From assembly GCF_017104565.1 (NCBI RefSeq), contig NZ_JAAGPD010000042.1:38726-102725 (forward strand): 64,000 nt of DNA, read 5' to 3'. Below, one piece after another: positions 1-8,434 of the stretch. This DNA comes from Paraburkholderia sp. Tr-20389. Its GTDB lineage: Bacteria; Pseudomonadota; Gammaproteobacteria; Burkholderiales; Burkholderiaceae. Numbering within the stretch: position 1 is the first letter of the stretch; the number at the start of each line of letters is the position of its first letter. Under the pieces are notes generated by a model that had not been told where the DNA came from, did no database searches, and was given only the letters and a program-made list of their open reading frames with translations. Position numbers and translations under genes: made by a program.

Positions 1-2
1 CC

Positions 3-1064
3 AAGACAGGGCACGTGGTCGGCGTCCACAACGTCTCCTTCGACGTACAGGAAGGCGAGATTTTCGTGCTGATGGGCCTGTCGGGCTCGGGCAAGTCGAC
101 GCTGATCCGTCTCATCAACCGGCTCGTCGAACCGACGGCCGGCAAGGTCATTATCGACGGCCGCGACGTGGCGGCCATCAAGCGTTCGGAGCTGACGTCG
201 CTGCGGCGCACCGACATGAGCATGGTGTTCCAGTCGTTCGCACTGATGCCGCAGCGCACGGTGCTGTCGAATGCCGCGTTCGGTCTCGAAGTGGCGGGCG
301 TGGGGCGCAAGGAGCGCGAGAAGCGCGCGCTCGACGTGCTCGAGCAGGTGGGGCTCGCGACCTTCGCGGGCAAGCTGCCGGCGGAACTCTCGGGCGGGAT
401 GCAGCAGCGTGTGGGTTTGGCGCGCGCGCTGGCCGTGAACCCCTCGCTGATGATCATGGACGAAGCGTTCTCCGCGCTCGACCCGCTCAAGCGCAAGGAA
501 ATGCAGAACGTGCTGCTCGAACTGCAGAAGAACCAGCAGCGCACCATCCTGTTCGTCTCCCACGATCTGGAAGAGGCGCTGCGCATCGGCACTCGCATCG
601 CGATCATGGAAGGCGGCCGCGTGGTGCAGATCGGCACGCCGCAGGACATCATCTCGAACCCCGCCGACGACTACGTGCGCGCGTTCTTCGAAGGCGTCGA
701 CACGAGCCGCTATCTGACGGCAGGCGACCTGATGCAGGCGAACGGCGTGCCCGTCGTACGCAATCTGGATCAGACGAGCGTCGCAGAGTCGCTGAACGGC
801 AGTGCCGAATACGCGTTCGTGCTCGATGGGGAGCGCCGTATTCGCGGCTTCGTGACGCGCGATTCGATCGGCAGCGCGACGCCGTCGCTGAAGAAGGTCG
901 AATGCATTTCGCGCGGCGCGCCGCTCGAACATGTCGTGTCGCGCGTGTGCGCGAGTGCGACGGCTCTGCCCGTGGTCGACGACGAGGACCGCTATTGCGG
1001 TTCCGTCGATCAAGCCGCTGTCCTGAAGGTCATTACACGCAACAGAGGTGCCGCCCATGTCTGA
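3..1064 (+). CDS. choV: Quaternary-amine (choline/glycine betaine) ABC transporter ATP-binding protein, 5'-truncated by window edge
   Basis: The reading frame is open from the first bases of the window (K-T-G-H-V-V-G-V), so the true start lies upstream and only the N-terminal tip is missing. It shows the Walker A GLSGSGKST, signature LSGGMQQR, Walker B MIMDEAFSALD and H-loop VSHD of an ABC ATPase. About 120 C-terminal residues follow, resembling the CBS-type regulatory tail of ProV/OpuAA proteins. It would energise uptake of choline, betaine or a related osmolyte. Its stop overlaps the downstream permease start by 8 nt, indicating translational coupling. Substrate is inferred from the neighbouring ChoX-like binding protein. 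Confidence 0.9.
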   Translation, partial: KTGHVVGVHNVSFDVQEGEIFVLMGLSGSGKSTLIRLINRLVEPTAGKVIIDGRDVAAIKRSELTSLRRTDMSMVFQSFALMPQRTVLSNAAFGLEVAGVGRKEREKRALDVLEQVGLATFAGKLPAELSGGMQQRVGLARALAVNPSLMIMDEAFSALDPLKRKEMQNVLLELQKNQQRTILFVSHDLEEALRIGTRIAIMEGGRVVQIGTPQDIISNPADDYVRAFFEGVDTSRYLTAGDLMQANGVPVVRNLDQTSVAESLNGSAEYAFVLDGERRIRGFVTRDSIGSATPSLKKVECISRGAPLEHVVSRVCASATALPVVDDEDRYCGSVDQAAVLKVITRNRGAAHV

Positions 1065-1962
1065 GATCATTCCACTCGGCCGTTGGGTCGACCAGTCCGT
1101 TCACTATCTGCTCGACCACGACGCGAGCACGTTCGATTCGATCGGCAAGGCGATCGAGAGCTTCGCTGCGATGATCGAGCATGGCTTGCAGGCCATTCCG
1201 ATGTGGGCGCTGATGGCGTTGTTCATTGCAGTCGGCTTGTGGCGGGTGGGCTGGCGCTTTGCAATCTTCGCGACGGCTTCGCTGTTGCTGATCTATGCGA
1301 CCGGGTTCTGGGACCAGACGGTCATTACCCTGGGTCTCACGCTGTCGTCGACGTTGATCAGTCTCGTGTTCGGCATTCCGCTCGGCATCTGGGCCGCGAA
1401 GAACAAGCATGTGCAGATGATCGTGCGTCCGATCCTCGACCTGATGCAGACGATGCCTGCGTTCGTCTATCTGATTCCGGCTGCGATGCTGTTCGGTCTG
1501 GGTCGCGTGCCGGGCATTCTGTCGACGGTGATCTTCGCGATGCCGCCCGCCGTGCGTCTGACGAGCCTTGGCATCAAGCATGTGAACCGCGAGATCGTCG
1601 AAGCGGGGCAGGCCTTCGGCTGCACGCCGTGGCAGTTGCTCTACAAGGTGCAATTCCCGAACGCGTTGCCGTCGATCATGCAAGGCGTGAACCAGACGAT
1701 CATGATGGCGTTGTCGATGGTGATCATCGCGTCGATGGTGGGCGCGGGCGGCCTGGGTAACGACGTGCTCGCCAGTATCCAGCGCCTCGATATTGGTCTC
1801 GGCTTCGAAAGCGGTCTGTCCGTCGTGTTGCTCGCGATCATTCTCGACCGCATCACCGAGAGCTTCGGCCGCACGCCGGGCTCCGCAACGGCACCGCGTT
1901 TCGCCGGCCTTCGCAATGTGATGCGCGTGCGCCGCGAACAGCCGGCTGTCGCGCAAAGCTAG
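1057..1962 (+). CDS. choW: Quaternary-amine ABC transporter permease
   Basis: The protein has about 301 residues and several hydrophobic segments. The binding-protein-dependent permease loop (EAGQAFGCTPWQLL...PNALPSIMQGVNQ) couples to the ATPase. I chose ATG 1057 because an AGAGG ribosome site lies about 8 nt upstream; a GTG at 1048 is in frame but less likely. It overlaps the ATPase gene by 8 nt. ProW/ChoW family members form the inner-membrane channel for betaine or choline. The hairpin at 1984-2001 probably closes this two-gene unit. Confidence 0.9.
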   Translation: MSEIIPLGRWVDQSVHYLLDHDASTFDSIGKAIESFAAMIEHGLQAIPMWALMALFIAVGLWRVGWRFAIFATASLLLIYATGFWDQTVITLGLTLSSTLISLVFGIPLGIWAAKNKHVQMIVRPILDLMQTMPAFVYLIPAAMLFGLGRVPGILSTVIFAMPPAVRLTSLGIKHVNREIVEAGQAFGCTPWQLLYKVQFPNALPSIMQGVNQTIMMALSMVIIASMVGAGGLGNDVLASIQRLDIGLGFESGLSVVLLAIILDRITESFGRTPGSATAPRFAGLRNVMRVRREQPAVAQS

Positions 1963-1983
1963 ATCTTTGTCGCATTGAACCAG

Positions 1984-2001
1984 GCGCCGGATTTCCGGCG
2001 C
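1984..2001 (+). terminator. Hairpin after choVW
   Basis: A perfect 8-bp stem (GCGCCGGA / TCCGGCGC) with a TT loop begins 21 bases after the choW stop. No clear T-run follows, so it may be an mRNA-stabilising hairpin or a weak terminator rather than a classic intrinsic terminator. Confidence 0.4.
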
Positions 2002-2099
2002 GTCTGCAATAGAGCCTACCAATAGTGGTCGTCCCGCGAAGGCCTTCGGGTCTCCGCGGTGGCCAAACACATACTTCTTTGTGCATCACGGAGCGCGAC

Positions 2100-3077
2100 G
2101 TGACGTCTACCCGGGCTGAAACGCCGTTGTCGGATCTTGCGCATGTGGGCTTTCTGACTTTGCCCAGTTTTTCGATGATCGCGTTCACGAGCGCGGTCGA
2201 GGTGCTGCGGATGGCGAACTATGTATCGCGCGCGCAGCACTATCGCTGGTCGATCATCACGCACGACGGTGTGCCCGTGCGGGCCAGCAACGGCCTCACC
2301 GTCAAGCCGACGTGCACGCTCGAAGAAGCGGGCATGCCGGACGTGCTGATCGTGTGCGGCGGCACGCAGATACGCAATGCCGTCGATACGAACGTCAAGA
2401 CCTTGCTCGCCGACGCGGCGTCGCAAGGCGTGCCGCTGGGCGGTATTTGCACGGGCGCTTATGCGTTGATGGCGTCGGGGCTGCTCGACGGCTATCGCTG
2501 CTCGGTGCATTGGGAGGATCTGTCGGCGCTGCACAGGGAATATCCGCATGTGTGTTTCGCCGACGAACTGTTCGTGATCGATCGCGACCGCCTGACCTGC
2601 ACGGGCGGCACCGCGCCGCTCGATCTGATGCTCGATCTGGTCGGTTCGCGGTTCGGACAGAACCTCGCGGCGCAGGTGTCGGAGCAGTTCATTCTCGAGC
2701 GCATCCGCAGCGCGAGCGACCCGCAGCCGATTCCCGTCGATGCGCGCGTCGGATTCTCGCGTGCCGAGCTGATCGAAGTGGTGCGGCTGATGGAGGCGAA
2801 TATCGAAGAGCCGTTATCGCTCGAAGAACTCGCGCGGCTCGTGCAATTGTCGCAGCGTCATTTGCAGCGGATGTTCAAGGTCTACCTGAGCGTATCGCCC
2901 ACGCATTACTACCTGTCGCTGCGTTTGCGGCGCGCGCGCGATCTGCTGCGCACGACGGACGCATCGATTGCGCGCGTGACGGCCGTATGCGGCTTTCATT
3001 CGCCGTGTCATTTCAGCAAGGCGTATCGCGCGCAATTCGGCCACGCGCCGAGTGTCGAGCGTCGCCACGCGAGCTAG
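2100..3077 (+). CDS. GlxA-family (DJ-1/PfpI plus AraC HTH) transcriptional regulator
   Basis: The protein has about 325 residues. The N-terminal half is a DJ-1/PfpI-like amidotransferase fold with the elbow motif GGICTGAYAL. The last ~90 residues carry a double AraC helix-turn-helix (SLEELARLVQLSQRHLQRMF and a second recognition helix near the end). GTG 2100 is preferred because GGAG lies 6 nt upstream; a longer in-frame extension has no ribosome site. GbdR and CdhR, which control betaine and carnitine catabolism, have this architecture. Its position between choW and choX suggests it controls quaternary-amine uptake or use, but the ligand is an inference. Confidence 0.88.
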   Translation: MTSTRAETPLSDLAHVGFLTLPSFSMIAFTSAVEVLRMANYVSRAQHYRWSIITHDGVPVRASNGLTVKPTCTLEEAGMPDVLIVCGGTQIRNAVDTNVKTLLADAASQGVPLGGICTGAYALMASGLLDGYRCSVHWEDLSALHREYPHVCFADELFVIDRDRLTCTGGTAPLDLMLDLVGSRFGQNLAAQVSEQFILERIRSASDPQPIPVDARVGFSRAELIEVVRLMEANIEEPLSLEELARLVQLSQRHLQRMFKVYLSVSPTHYYLSLRLRRARDLLRTTDASIARVTAVCGFHSPCHFSKAYRAQFGHAPSVERRHAS

Positions 3078-3128
3078 CAGTCGAGCGAAGCCATCGACTG
3101 TGGCAAGAACAACCCTGAGGAGAATGTA

Positions 3129-4070
3129 ATGAAACGCAAGCTGATGATGGCGGCCGCGCTGATGATGACGGCTGCCGCGACCGCGCAGGCCGCCGATCCC
3201 GCCGTGTGCCGCAACGTCCGATTCGCCGACGTCGGCTGGACCGACATTGCGGCGACGACGGGCCTCGCGTCGACGATCTTCCAGGGCCTCGGCTACAACC
3301 CGACGAAGACGATTGCGTCCGTGCCGATCACGTTTGCGGGCATCAAGAGCAAGCAGATCGACGTGTTCCTCGGCTACTGGGCGCCGACGATGGATCCGAT
3401 CATCCAGCCGTTCGTGAAGGCGGGCACGATCAAGGTGCTCGCGACGCCTAACCTGACGGGCGCGAAGTACACGCTTGCGGTGCCGGACTATGTGTACAAC
3501 GGCGGTTTGAAGAACTTCAGCGACATCGCGAAGTATGCGGACAAGCTGGACGGCAAGATTTACGGGATCGAGCCGGGCAACGACGGCAATGCGCTGATCA
3601 AGAAGATGATCGACGGCAATCAGTTCGGGCTGGGCAAGTTCAAGCTGGTGGAGTCGAGCGAGGCGGGCATGCTGGTGGAGGTGAATCGCGCTGTTCGCGA
3701 CAAGAAGTGGATCGTGTTCCTCGGCTGGGAGCCGCATCCGATGAACGTGCAGATGAAGATCGATTATCTTGCCGGTGGCGATGATGTGTTCGGGCCTAAT
3801 TATGGCGAGGCCAAAGTGTTTACGGCGACGCCGCCGGATTATGCGGCGCGTTGCCCGAATGCCGCGAAGCTCGTGTCGAATCTGCAGTTCACGACTGCAA
3901 TCGAGAATCATGTGATGGTGCCCATCATGAACAAGGAAGATGCTAATAAAGCTGCGCTGGCCTGGTTGAAGGCTAATCCTCAGGCTTTGGATAAGTGGCT
4001 TGCCGGTGTGCAGACGTTTGATGGCAAGGACGGCTTGCCGGCCGTTAAGGCTTATATTGCGGCGCATTGA
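3129..4070 (+). CDS. choX: Choline/betaine-type periplasmic substrate-binding protein
   Basis: The 313-residue protein has a Sec signal peptide (hydrophobic stretch to about residue 20, cleavage after AQA). The mature part shows OpuAC/ChoX family signatures: VGWTDIAATTGLAS near the N-terminus, PITFAGIKSKQIDVFLGYW, and further aromatic residues (W, Y) likely to form the cation-pi box. A strong GAGGAG site precedes ATG 3129. It would capture the substrate for the ChoVW permease complex encoded just upstream. Separation from choVW by a regulator gene is unusual; rhizobial systems keep choXWV contiguous. Exact ligand cannot be read from sequence. Confidence 0.87.
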   Translation: MKRKLMMAAALMMTAAATAQAADPAVCRNVRFADVGWTDIAATTGLASTIFQGLGYNPTKTIASVPITFAGIKSKQIDVFLGYWAPTMDPIIQPFVKAGTIKVLATPNLTGAKYTLAVPDYVYNGGLKNFSDIAKYADKLDGKIYGIEPGNDGNALIKKMIDGNQFGLGKFKLVESSEAGMLVEVNRAVRDKKWIVFLGWEPHPMNVQMKIDYLAGGDDVFGPNYGEAKVFTATPPDYAARCPNAAKLVSNLQFTTAIENHVMVPIMNKEDANKAALAWLKANPQALDKWLAGVQTFDGKDGLPAVKAYIAAH

Positions 4071-4087
4071 GGGTGCTGGTTTTTTTT

Positions 4088-4970
4088 GTCTGCGACGCAG
4101 TCGCTGGTCTTGCCTTCTTGGCGAGGGCTTCGCCGGTTTGGTTTTTGTGCTGTTGTCGCCGGCATCCGCGGTTTGCTTCTGGTTTTCTAGCGTTGCCCCT
4201 GTGCGGGGCGGCACCTACTTTTCTTTGCAGCGGCAAAGAAAAGTAGGCAAAAGAAAGCCGCTCACACCGCTAGCCCGTATGTTCGCCCAGGGGCTCTCAA
4301 CGGCCCCGTCCTTCACGCGGCAACGCGCTATTTCATGCGCGTTGCCAGCGTTCCTGGATTCGCCTCACCCACTTCACACTCCCGCGTCACGTACCTCGTT
4401 ACCAAACCTTCACCGCCGCCCAGGTGGCAAACTGTGTGCAGGCCGTCGCGACGGAAGTGCACCACTCCGGACTGAAAAGCGGGATCGGTGTCGTAGAAGC
4501 GCGAACGCGTAAGGTGCGACAAGCTACACACCGTTTGCCACCTGGGCGGCGCAGACGAATCGCTGCCGCTGGCTGCCTGCGGGTGATTGGAGTGGGTGAT
4601 GCGCCTGTTCAGGGCGCTGGCAACGGGCGCAACACAAAGTATTGCCGTGTGGAGTGCGGGACCCGTTGGGGGCCCGCAGGCAACAACTAGCGCTGGCGGG
4701 GTTAGCCCGCTTTCTTTGCTTACTTTCTTTGCGGCGGCAAAGAAAGTAAGTGCCGCCCCGCACAGGGGCAACGCATGAAGTCCGAAGGCAAGACGCGGAT
4801 GCCCGCGAAAAGCAGGCGCTTGCCAGCAAAAAACCCAGTTTTGCTGCAAAGAAAAGTAGGTGCCGCCCCGCACAGGGGCAACGCATGAACTACGAAGGCA
4901 AGACGCGGATGCCAGCGAAAATCAGGCGCTTGCCAGCAAAAAACCCCAGAATGGCGACTGCGTCGCAGAC
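4088..4970. repeat. Nested palindromic intergenic element, copy 1
   Basis: An 883-bp element fills the gap between the convergent choX and nasS stops (17 nt and 13 nt from the stop codons). Its ends are the inverted 17-mer GTCTGCGACGCAGTCGC (4088-4104) and complement (4954-4970). Inside lies a second inverted pair beginning GTTGCCCCTGTGCGGGGC (4192) with partners near 4750-4772 and 4846-4882. A third pair contains CCCAGGTGGCAAACTG and its complement, flanking the centre. The short ORFs inside are by-products of the repeat. Two further copies occur in this window. I see no transposase. Confidence 0.85.
4751..4950. repeat. Tandem duplication of the right arm inside element copy 1
   Basis: A block starting TGCCGCCCCGCACAGGGGCA at 4751 is repeated at 4861, a 110-bp period. 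The two units differ at a few positions, for example GCCCGCGAAA versus GCCAGCGAAA. Copies 2 and 3 of the element lack this duplication, which explains why copy 1 is longer. Confidence 0.8.
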
Positions 4971-4983
4971 ACCAACAAAAACC

Positions 4984-6126
4984 TCACGCCTTGATAGAAA
5001 ACCCTTGCAAATAAGCAAGATCAAAATTCCCATCCCAACGACGCCCATCGATCAACCGCACCGAAGGTGCATCGTCACGAACAGCGACACCGACATTAGC
5101 GGCAGCCTGCCGATATAACTCAACCTGATTGACCTCACTAGCAAGACGAGCAAAGTCATCACGCGAATGCACCATCCCCCACCTCGCGTATTGAGCAAAA
5201 AACCAGACCCCCTCAGCAGGATGCGGAAAATTGACTGCGCCGTCAGCAAAGAACGCTACAGCACGACGAGTTTCGTCACATCCAGCAGAAACCAGCCGCG
5301 AGGCAATAGAATCCGCCGAGACACCAAGAAATTCATCACCAGCGAGCCTGCGAGCAATCTCCACTCGATGCTCGTCGTCATCGAGCCAGCGACACGCTTC
5401 GAGCATCGTCTGAACGAGCGCTCGCGCGGTATTCGGATATCGCGTGACGAAGTCGCGCCGGCTCGCGAGTACTTTCTCCGGATGATCGGGCCACACCTCG
5501 CTCGTGTACGCAATCGTCCTGCCGACACCCTGTTCCTGCGCCACGGCATTCCACGGCTCGCCGACACACAGCCCGTCGAGACGGTCCCGCGCGAGCGCAT
5601 CCACCATCTGCGGCGGCGGGATCACCACACTGTCGATATCGCGCAACGGATCCACGCCCTGCGAAGCGAGCCAGTAATACAGCCACATCGCGTGCGTGCC
5701 GGTGGGAAACGTCTGCGCGAAGACAGGCTTGCGACCGAGCGTCGCGAGCGCCGCAGGCAACGTCTTGTGCTCGTCGAGCGCAGCGGCAAGACGGTTCGAT
5801 ACCGTGATCGCCTGGCCATTGCGGTTCAGCACCATCAGCACGGCCATGTCCGTTTGCGGTCCGCCGAGGCCCAGTTGCACCCCATAGACGAGGCCGTACA
5901 GGGAATGCGCGGCATCGAGATCGCCGGATAACAGCTTGTCGCGAATCGCCGCCCAGGAAGGCTGCTTCAGCAGTTCGATCGTGAGGCCATGCGCGTGGCC
6001 GAATTCGAGCAGCTTCGCGGCGACCAGCGGCGCGGCATCGCTGAGCGCGACGAAGCCGAGACGCAAGTGCGTTTTCTCGAGCGTGCCCGGGTCGGCGGAA
6101 AGAGAGGTGTTGGCGGTCGAGTTCAT
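4984..6126 (-). CDS. nasS: NasS-type nitrate/nitrite-sensing protein (CmpA/NrtA family)
   Basis: The protein has about 380 residues and no signal peptide, and resembles the nitrate-binding proteins NrtA/CmpA (LRLGFVALSDAAPLVAAKL, then GVDPLRDIDSVVIPPPQMV). A cytoplasmic member of this family next to an ANTAR regulator is the hallmark of NasS. NasS sequesters NasT until nitrate or nitrite binds. ATG 6126 is chosen; an in-frame GTG at 6135 is the alternative. It follows nasT with a gap of about 10 nt, so the two are co-transcribed. No nitrate-reductase or uptake genes lie within the window. Confidence 0.88.
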   Translation of the reverse strand: MNSTANTSLSADPGTLEKTHLRLGFVALSDAAPLVAAKLLEFGHAHGLTIELLKQPSWAAIRDKLLSGDLDAAHSLYGLVYGVQLGLGGPQTDMAVLMVLNRNGQAITVSNRLAAALDEHKTLPAALATLGRKPVFAQTFPTGTHAMWLYYWLASQGVDPLRDIDSVVIPPPQMVDALARDRLDGLCVGEPWNAVAQEQGVGRTIAYTSEVWPDHPEKVLASRRDFVTRYPNTARALVQTMLEACRWLDDDEHRVEIARRLAGDEFLGVSADSIASRLVSAGCDETRRAVAFFADGAVNFPHPAEGVWFFAQYARWGMVHSRDDFARLASEVNQVELYRQAAANVGVAVRDDAPSVRLIDGRRWDGNFDLAYLQGFSIKA

Positions 6127-6136
6127 GAGCTGCACA

Positions 6137-6712
6137 TCAATCTGGCAAGTCGGCTGCAGCGACGATCTGGCGCGCGACTTCGGCGAGCTTCACGCCCTGG
6201 TTCATCGCGCGCTTGCGCATCGTCGCGTAGGCGGCGTGTTCGGTCATCTTTTGCGAGTCCATCAACATGCGCTTCGCACGGTCGATCAGCTTGCGTTCGG
6301 CAAGCTCGTTCTCGGCCTGCGCGAGACGCTCGCGCAGTTGCGATTCCTGCGCGAAGCGCGCGAGCGCCACTTCGAGAATCGGTGCAAGGCGCTCGGTCGC
6401 GAGCCCCTCGACGAGATACGCCGTCACGCCCGCGCCGACGGCATCGCGGATCAACTGCTGGTTCGCGTCGTTGCTGAACATCAGCACGGGACGCGGCGCG
6501 GTTGCGTTCATCACGGCGAGCTGTTCGAGCGTGTCGCGCGACGGCGACTCGGTGTCGATGATCACGACATCGGGCCGCTCGCTTTCGACCGTCTCGTGCA
6601 GCGCCTGCGGCGAGGCCGTCGCGGCAAGCATGTCATAGCCGAGCCGCGCGAGGGCGTCGCGCAACTCGCCGATAGGCTTGTCGGTGTCGGTTACGAGCAA
6701 TACACGCAGCAT
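6137..6712 (-). CDS. nasT: NasT-type ANTAR-domain antitermination regulator
   Basis: The 191-residue protein starts MLRVLLVTDTDK. It has a receiver-like domain (residues 1-120) and a C-terminal ANTAR RNA-binding helix bundle (ERKLIDRAKRMLMDSQKMTE). In established systems NasT binds two-hairpin leaders of nitrate-assimilation mRNAs and prevents termination once NasS releases it. ATG 6712 is chosen because the family is about 190-200 residues long. It forms an operon with nasS. Its target leaders are expected elsewhere in the genome; I saw none here. Confidence 0.9.
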   Translation of the reverse strand: MLRVLLVTDTDKPIGELRDALARLGYDMLAATASPQALHETVESERPDVVIIDTESPSRDTLEQLAVMNATAPRPVLMFSNDANQQLIRDAVGAGVTAYLVEGLATERLAPILEVALARFAQESQLRERLAQAENELAERKLIDRAKRMLMDSQKMTEHAAYATMRKRAMNQGVKLAEVARQIVAAADLPD

Positions 6713-7003
6713 GGATTGCCCGGCATGAGGGATTCGGAGTTGCGCAAGTTCATTCGTCGGATTGCGGGAGGCCGTCATTCGTCCCCAACGGGACGTGGCA
6801 GTCGTTGCATGAGCGTGCTCAATACTCTGCAACTTATATGCCATCGGGCGGCAATCTCTTTGACGTTGATTGCGTGGCGTCAACCTTCTGTCGAACGCGG
6901 GCGTTTTGCACCGCAGCAGTGCGAAGTCGACCTCATTGCACCGGATTGGCGCGAGTCGAAGCACAGTGCACGTGGGGAATGCGCACTCCGCAGGCCGAGC
7001 TTT

Positions 7004-8263
7004 TTAGCGCGAGCCGAGCCAGCGTGCGTAGCTGCGAGGAGAAAACGCGAAGGTCAGCGCGATCATCGCGGCGATGCACACGGCGAGCATGATCCACGCG
7101 GCCGTGAAGCTGCCCGTGAGGTCGCGCAAACGTCCTGCGACGATGGGCGAGATCGCCGCGACGACGAACCCGACGCCCTGCACGAACGCGCCGAGTCTTC
7201 CGGCAACGCGATGATCGTCGGCATGGTCGAGCGAGGTCACGAGTGTCAGCGAGAACGTGCCGCCGAGTCCCGCGCCGGCGATCGCGACCCACGCAAGCGG
7301 CGCGGCATCCGGCCACGCGAGCAGGCCGACCATGCCGATCAGTTGCGCCGACAGCCCCGCCACGAGCCACGGGCGGCGATCGCGGAACGAGGCTGCCGCG
7401 AGCGGCAGCAGCAGTGCCGACGCGGCCTGGAAGACCGTCATCGCCGCGAGCAGCGAGCCGCTGTGCGCGACGCTTGCGCCGCGCTGCTGATAGTAAGCGG
7501 GCAGCCACGCGACAAGCGTCGTGTAGCCGCCGTTGACGAGCCCGAAGTGCAGCCCGAGCGCCCACGCGCGGCGCTTGCGCCACATCGCGACGTGCGGCGC
7601 GTCACCTGCATGAGCGCCAGCGGGCGAGGCTGCCCGTCGATCCGGCGATGCGCAGCGCTGCAACGCGAGCCAGCACGTGCAGGCGAGCGTGGCGGGGACG
7701 GCCCACATCGCGAGCCCTGCGTGCCACGAATCGAATGCCTTCGCGACGTATGGGCTGAAGCTCGCGCCGAGTCCGCCGCCACCCATGATCGACGCCGAGA
7801 ACAGGCCCATCGCGAGCGGCACGCGCGCGTGAAAACGCTGCTTCATCACGCCGGGCAGCAGCGCCTGAATGACCGCGACGCCGATGCCCGCGACGAGTGC
7901 CGTCATCAGCAGCGCCGGGCCGCTCGACGCGGCGAAACGCGCGCCGCACGCGACGGCAATCGCCAGCAATCCCAACGCGACTCCGCGTGCTTCGCCGACC
8001 ACGCGCGTCAACAAGCCCGCGCCGAATGCGCCGAAGCCCATCGCGACGACGGGCAGGCTCGTCAGCAGCGAGGCGCCCGAAAAACTGAGACCCGTTGCTG
8101 CGCGGATCGTCGCCAGCAGCGGGCTGATGGACGTGAGCAGCGGCCGCAAGTTGATGCCGATCGCGACGATTACCGCGAGCCAGAGCCCGTCTTTCCACGA
8201 AAGCGCGGCGGATGTCGTGGTGCGCGGAGTGGTTTGCGTGTCGATGCGAGAAGTCTGGTTCAC
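7004..8263 (-). CDS. CynX/NimT-family MFS transporter
   Basis: The protein has about 419 residues and twelve predicted hydrophobic segments, with a basic loop in the middle (about residues 205-225). The N-terminal core (GINLRPLLTSISPLL) matches the cyanate/2-nitroimidazole MFS subgroup. GTG 8263 is preferred because AAGG lies 7 nt upstream; a TTG at 8278 is in frame. It is transcribed away from a GntR regulator, and the two palindromes at 8289-8323 lie at its promoter, so it is probably the regulator's target. Substrate unknown. Confidence 0.85.
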   Translation of the reverse strand: MNQTSRIDTQTTPRTTTSAALSWKDGLWLAVIVAIGINLRPLLTSISPLLATIRAATGLSFSGASLLTSLPVVAMGFGAFGAGLLTRVVGEARGVALGLLAIAVACGARFAASSGPALLMTALVAGIGVAVIQALLPGVMKQRFHARVPLAMGLFSASIMGGGGLGASFSPYVAKAFDSWHAGLAMWAVPATLACTCWLALQRCASPDRRAASPAGAHAGDAPHVAMWRKRRAWALGLHFGLVNGGYTTLVAWLPAYYQQRGASVAHSGSLLAAMTVFQAASALLLPLAAASFRDRRPWLVAGLSAQLIGMVGLLAWPDAAPLAWVAIAGAGLGGTFSLTLVTSLDHADDHRVAGRLGAFVQGVGFVVAAISPIVAGRLRDLTGSFTAAWIMLAVCIAAMIALTFAFSPRSYARWLGSR

Positions 8264-8288
8264 GGCAATACCTTGCAAGCGGGCTCAA

Positions 8289-8323
8289 ATGGTTAACCAT
8301 AATAACTTAAAATGGTTAACCAT
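8289..8323. promoter_or_regulatory. Twin operator ATGGTTAACCAT x2 between MFS and GntR genes
   Basis: Two perfect 12-bp palindromes, ATGGTTAACCAT at 8289-8300 and 8312-8323, lie 23 bp apart centre to centre, about two helical turns. The core TGGTTAACCA fits the TNGTNNACNA pattern known for FCD-type GntR regulators. The position in the divergent promoter region suggests autoregulation plus control of the MFS gene. Confidence 0.8.
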
Positions 8324-8434
8324 TTTGGCGGAATCCGCTATCTTGCCTATTTGCTTGCCGGCGATGACGCAGCATGCAGCCGGACGCAAGCGTCGCTAAA
8401 ATACGGCCGCTCGCGTCAATCTCACTCTTCACAT

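Noticed and set aside
4192-4900. Short frames such as MRGGTYFSLQRQRKVG inside the palindromic elements
   Set aside because: The same peptides recur in all three copies and on both strands because the DNA is palindromic. This is repeat translation, not a gene family with selection on protein.
5936-8296. A 786-codon plus-strand open frame
   Set aside because: It runs antisense through nasS, nasT and the MFS gene, is extremely rich in Arg/Ala/His, and shows no domain. It is a by-product of high GC.
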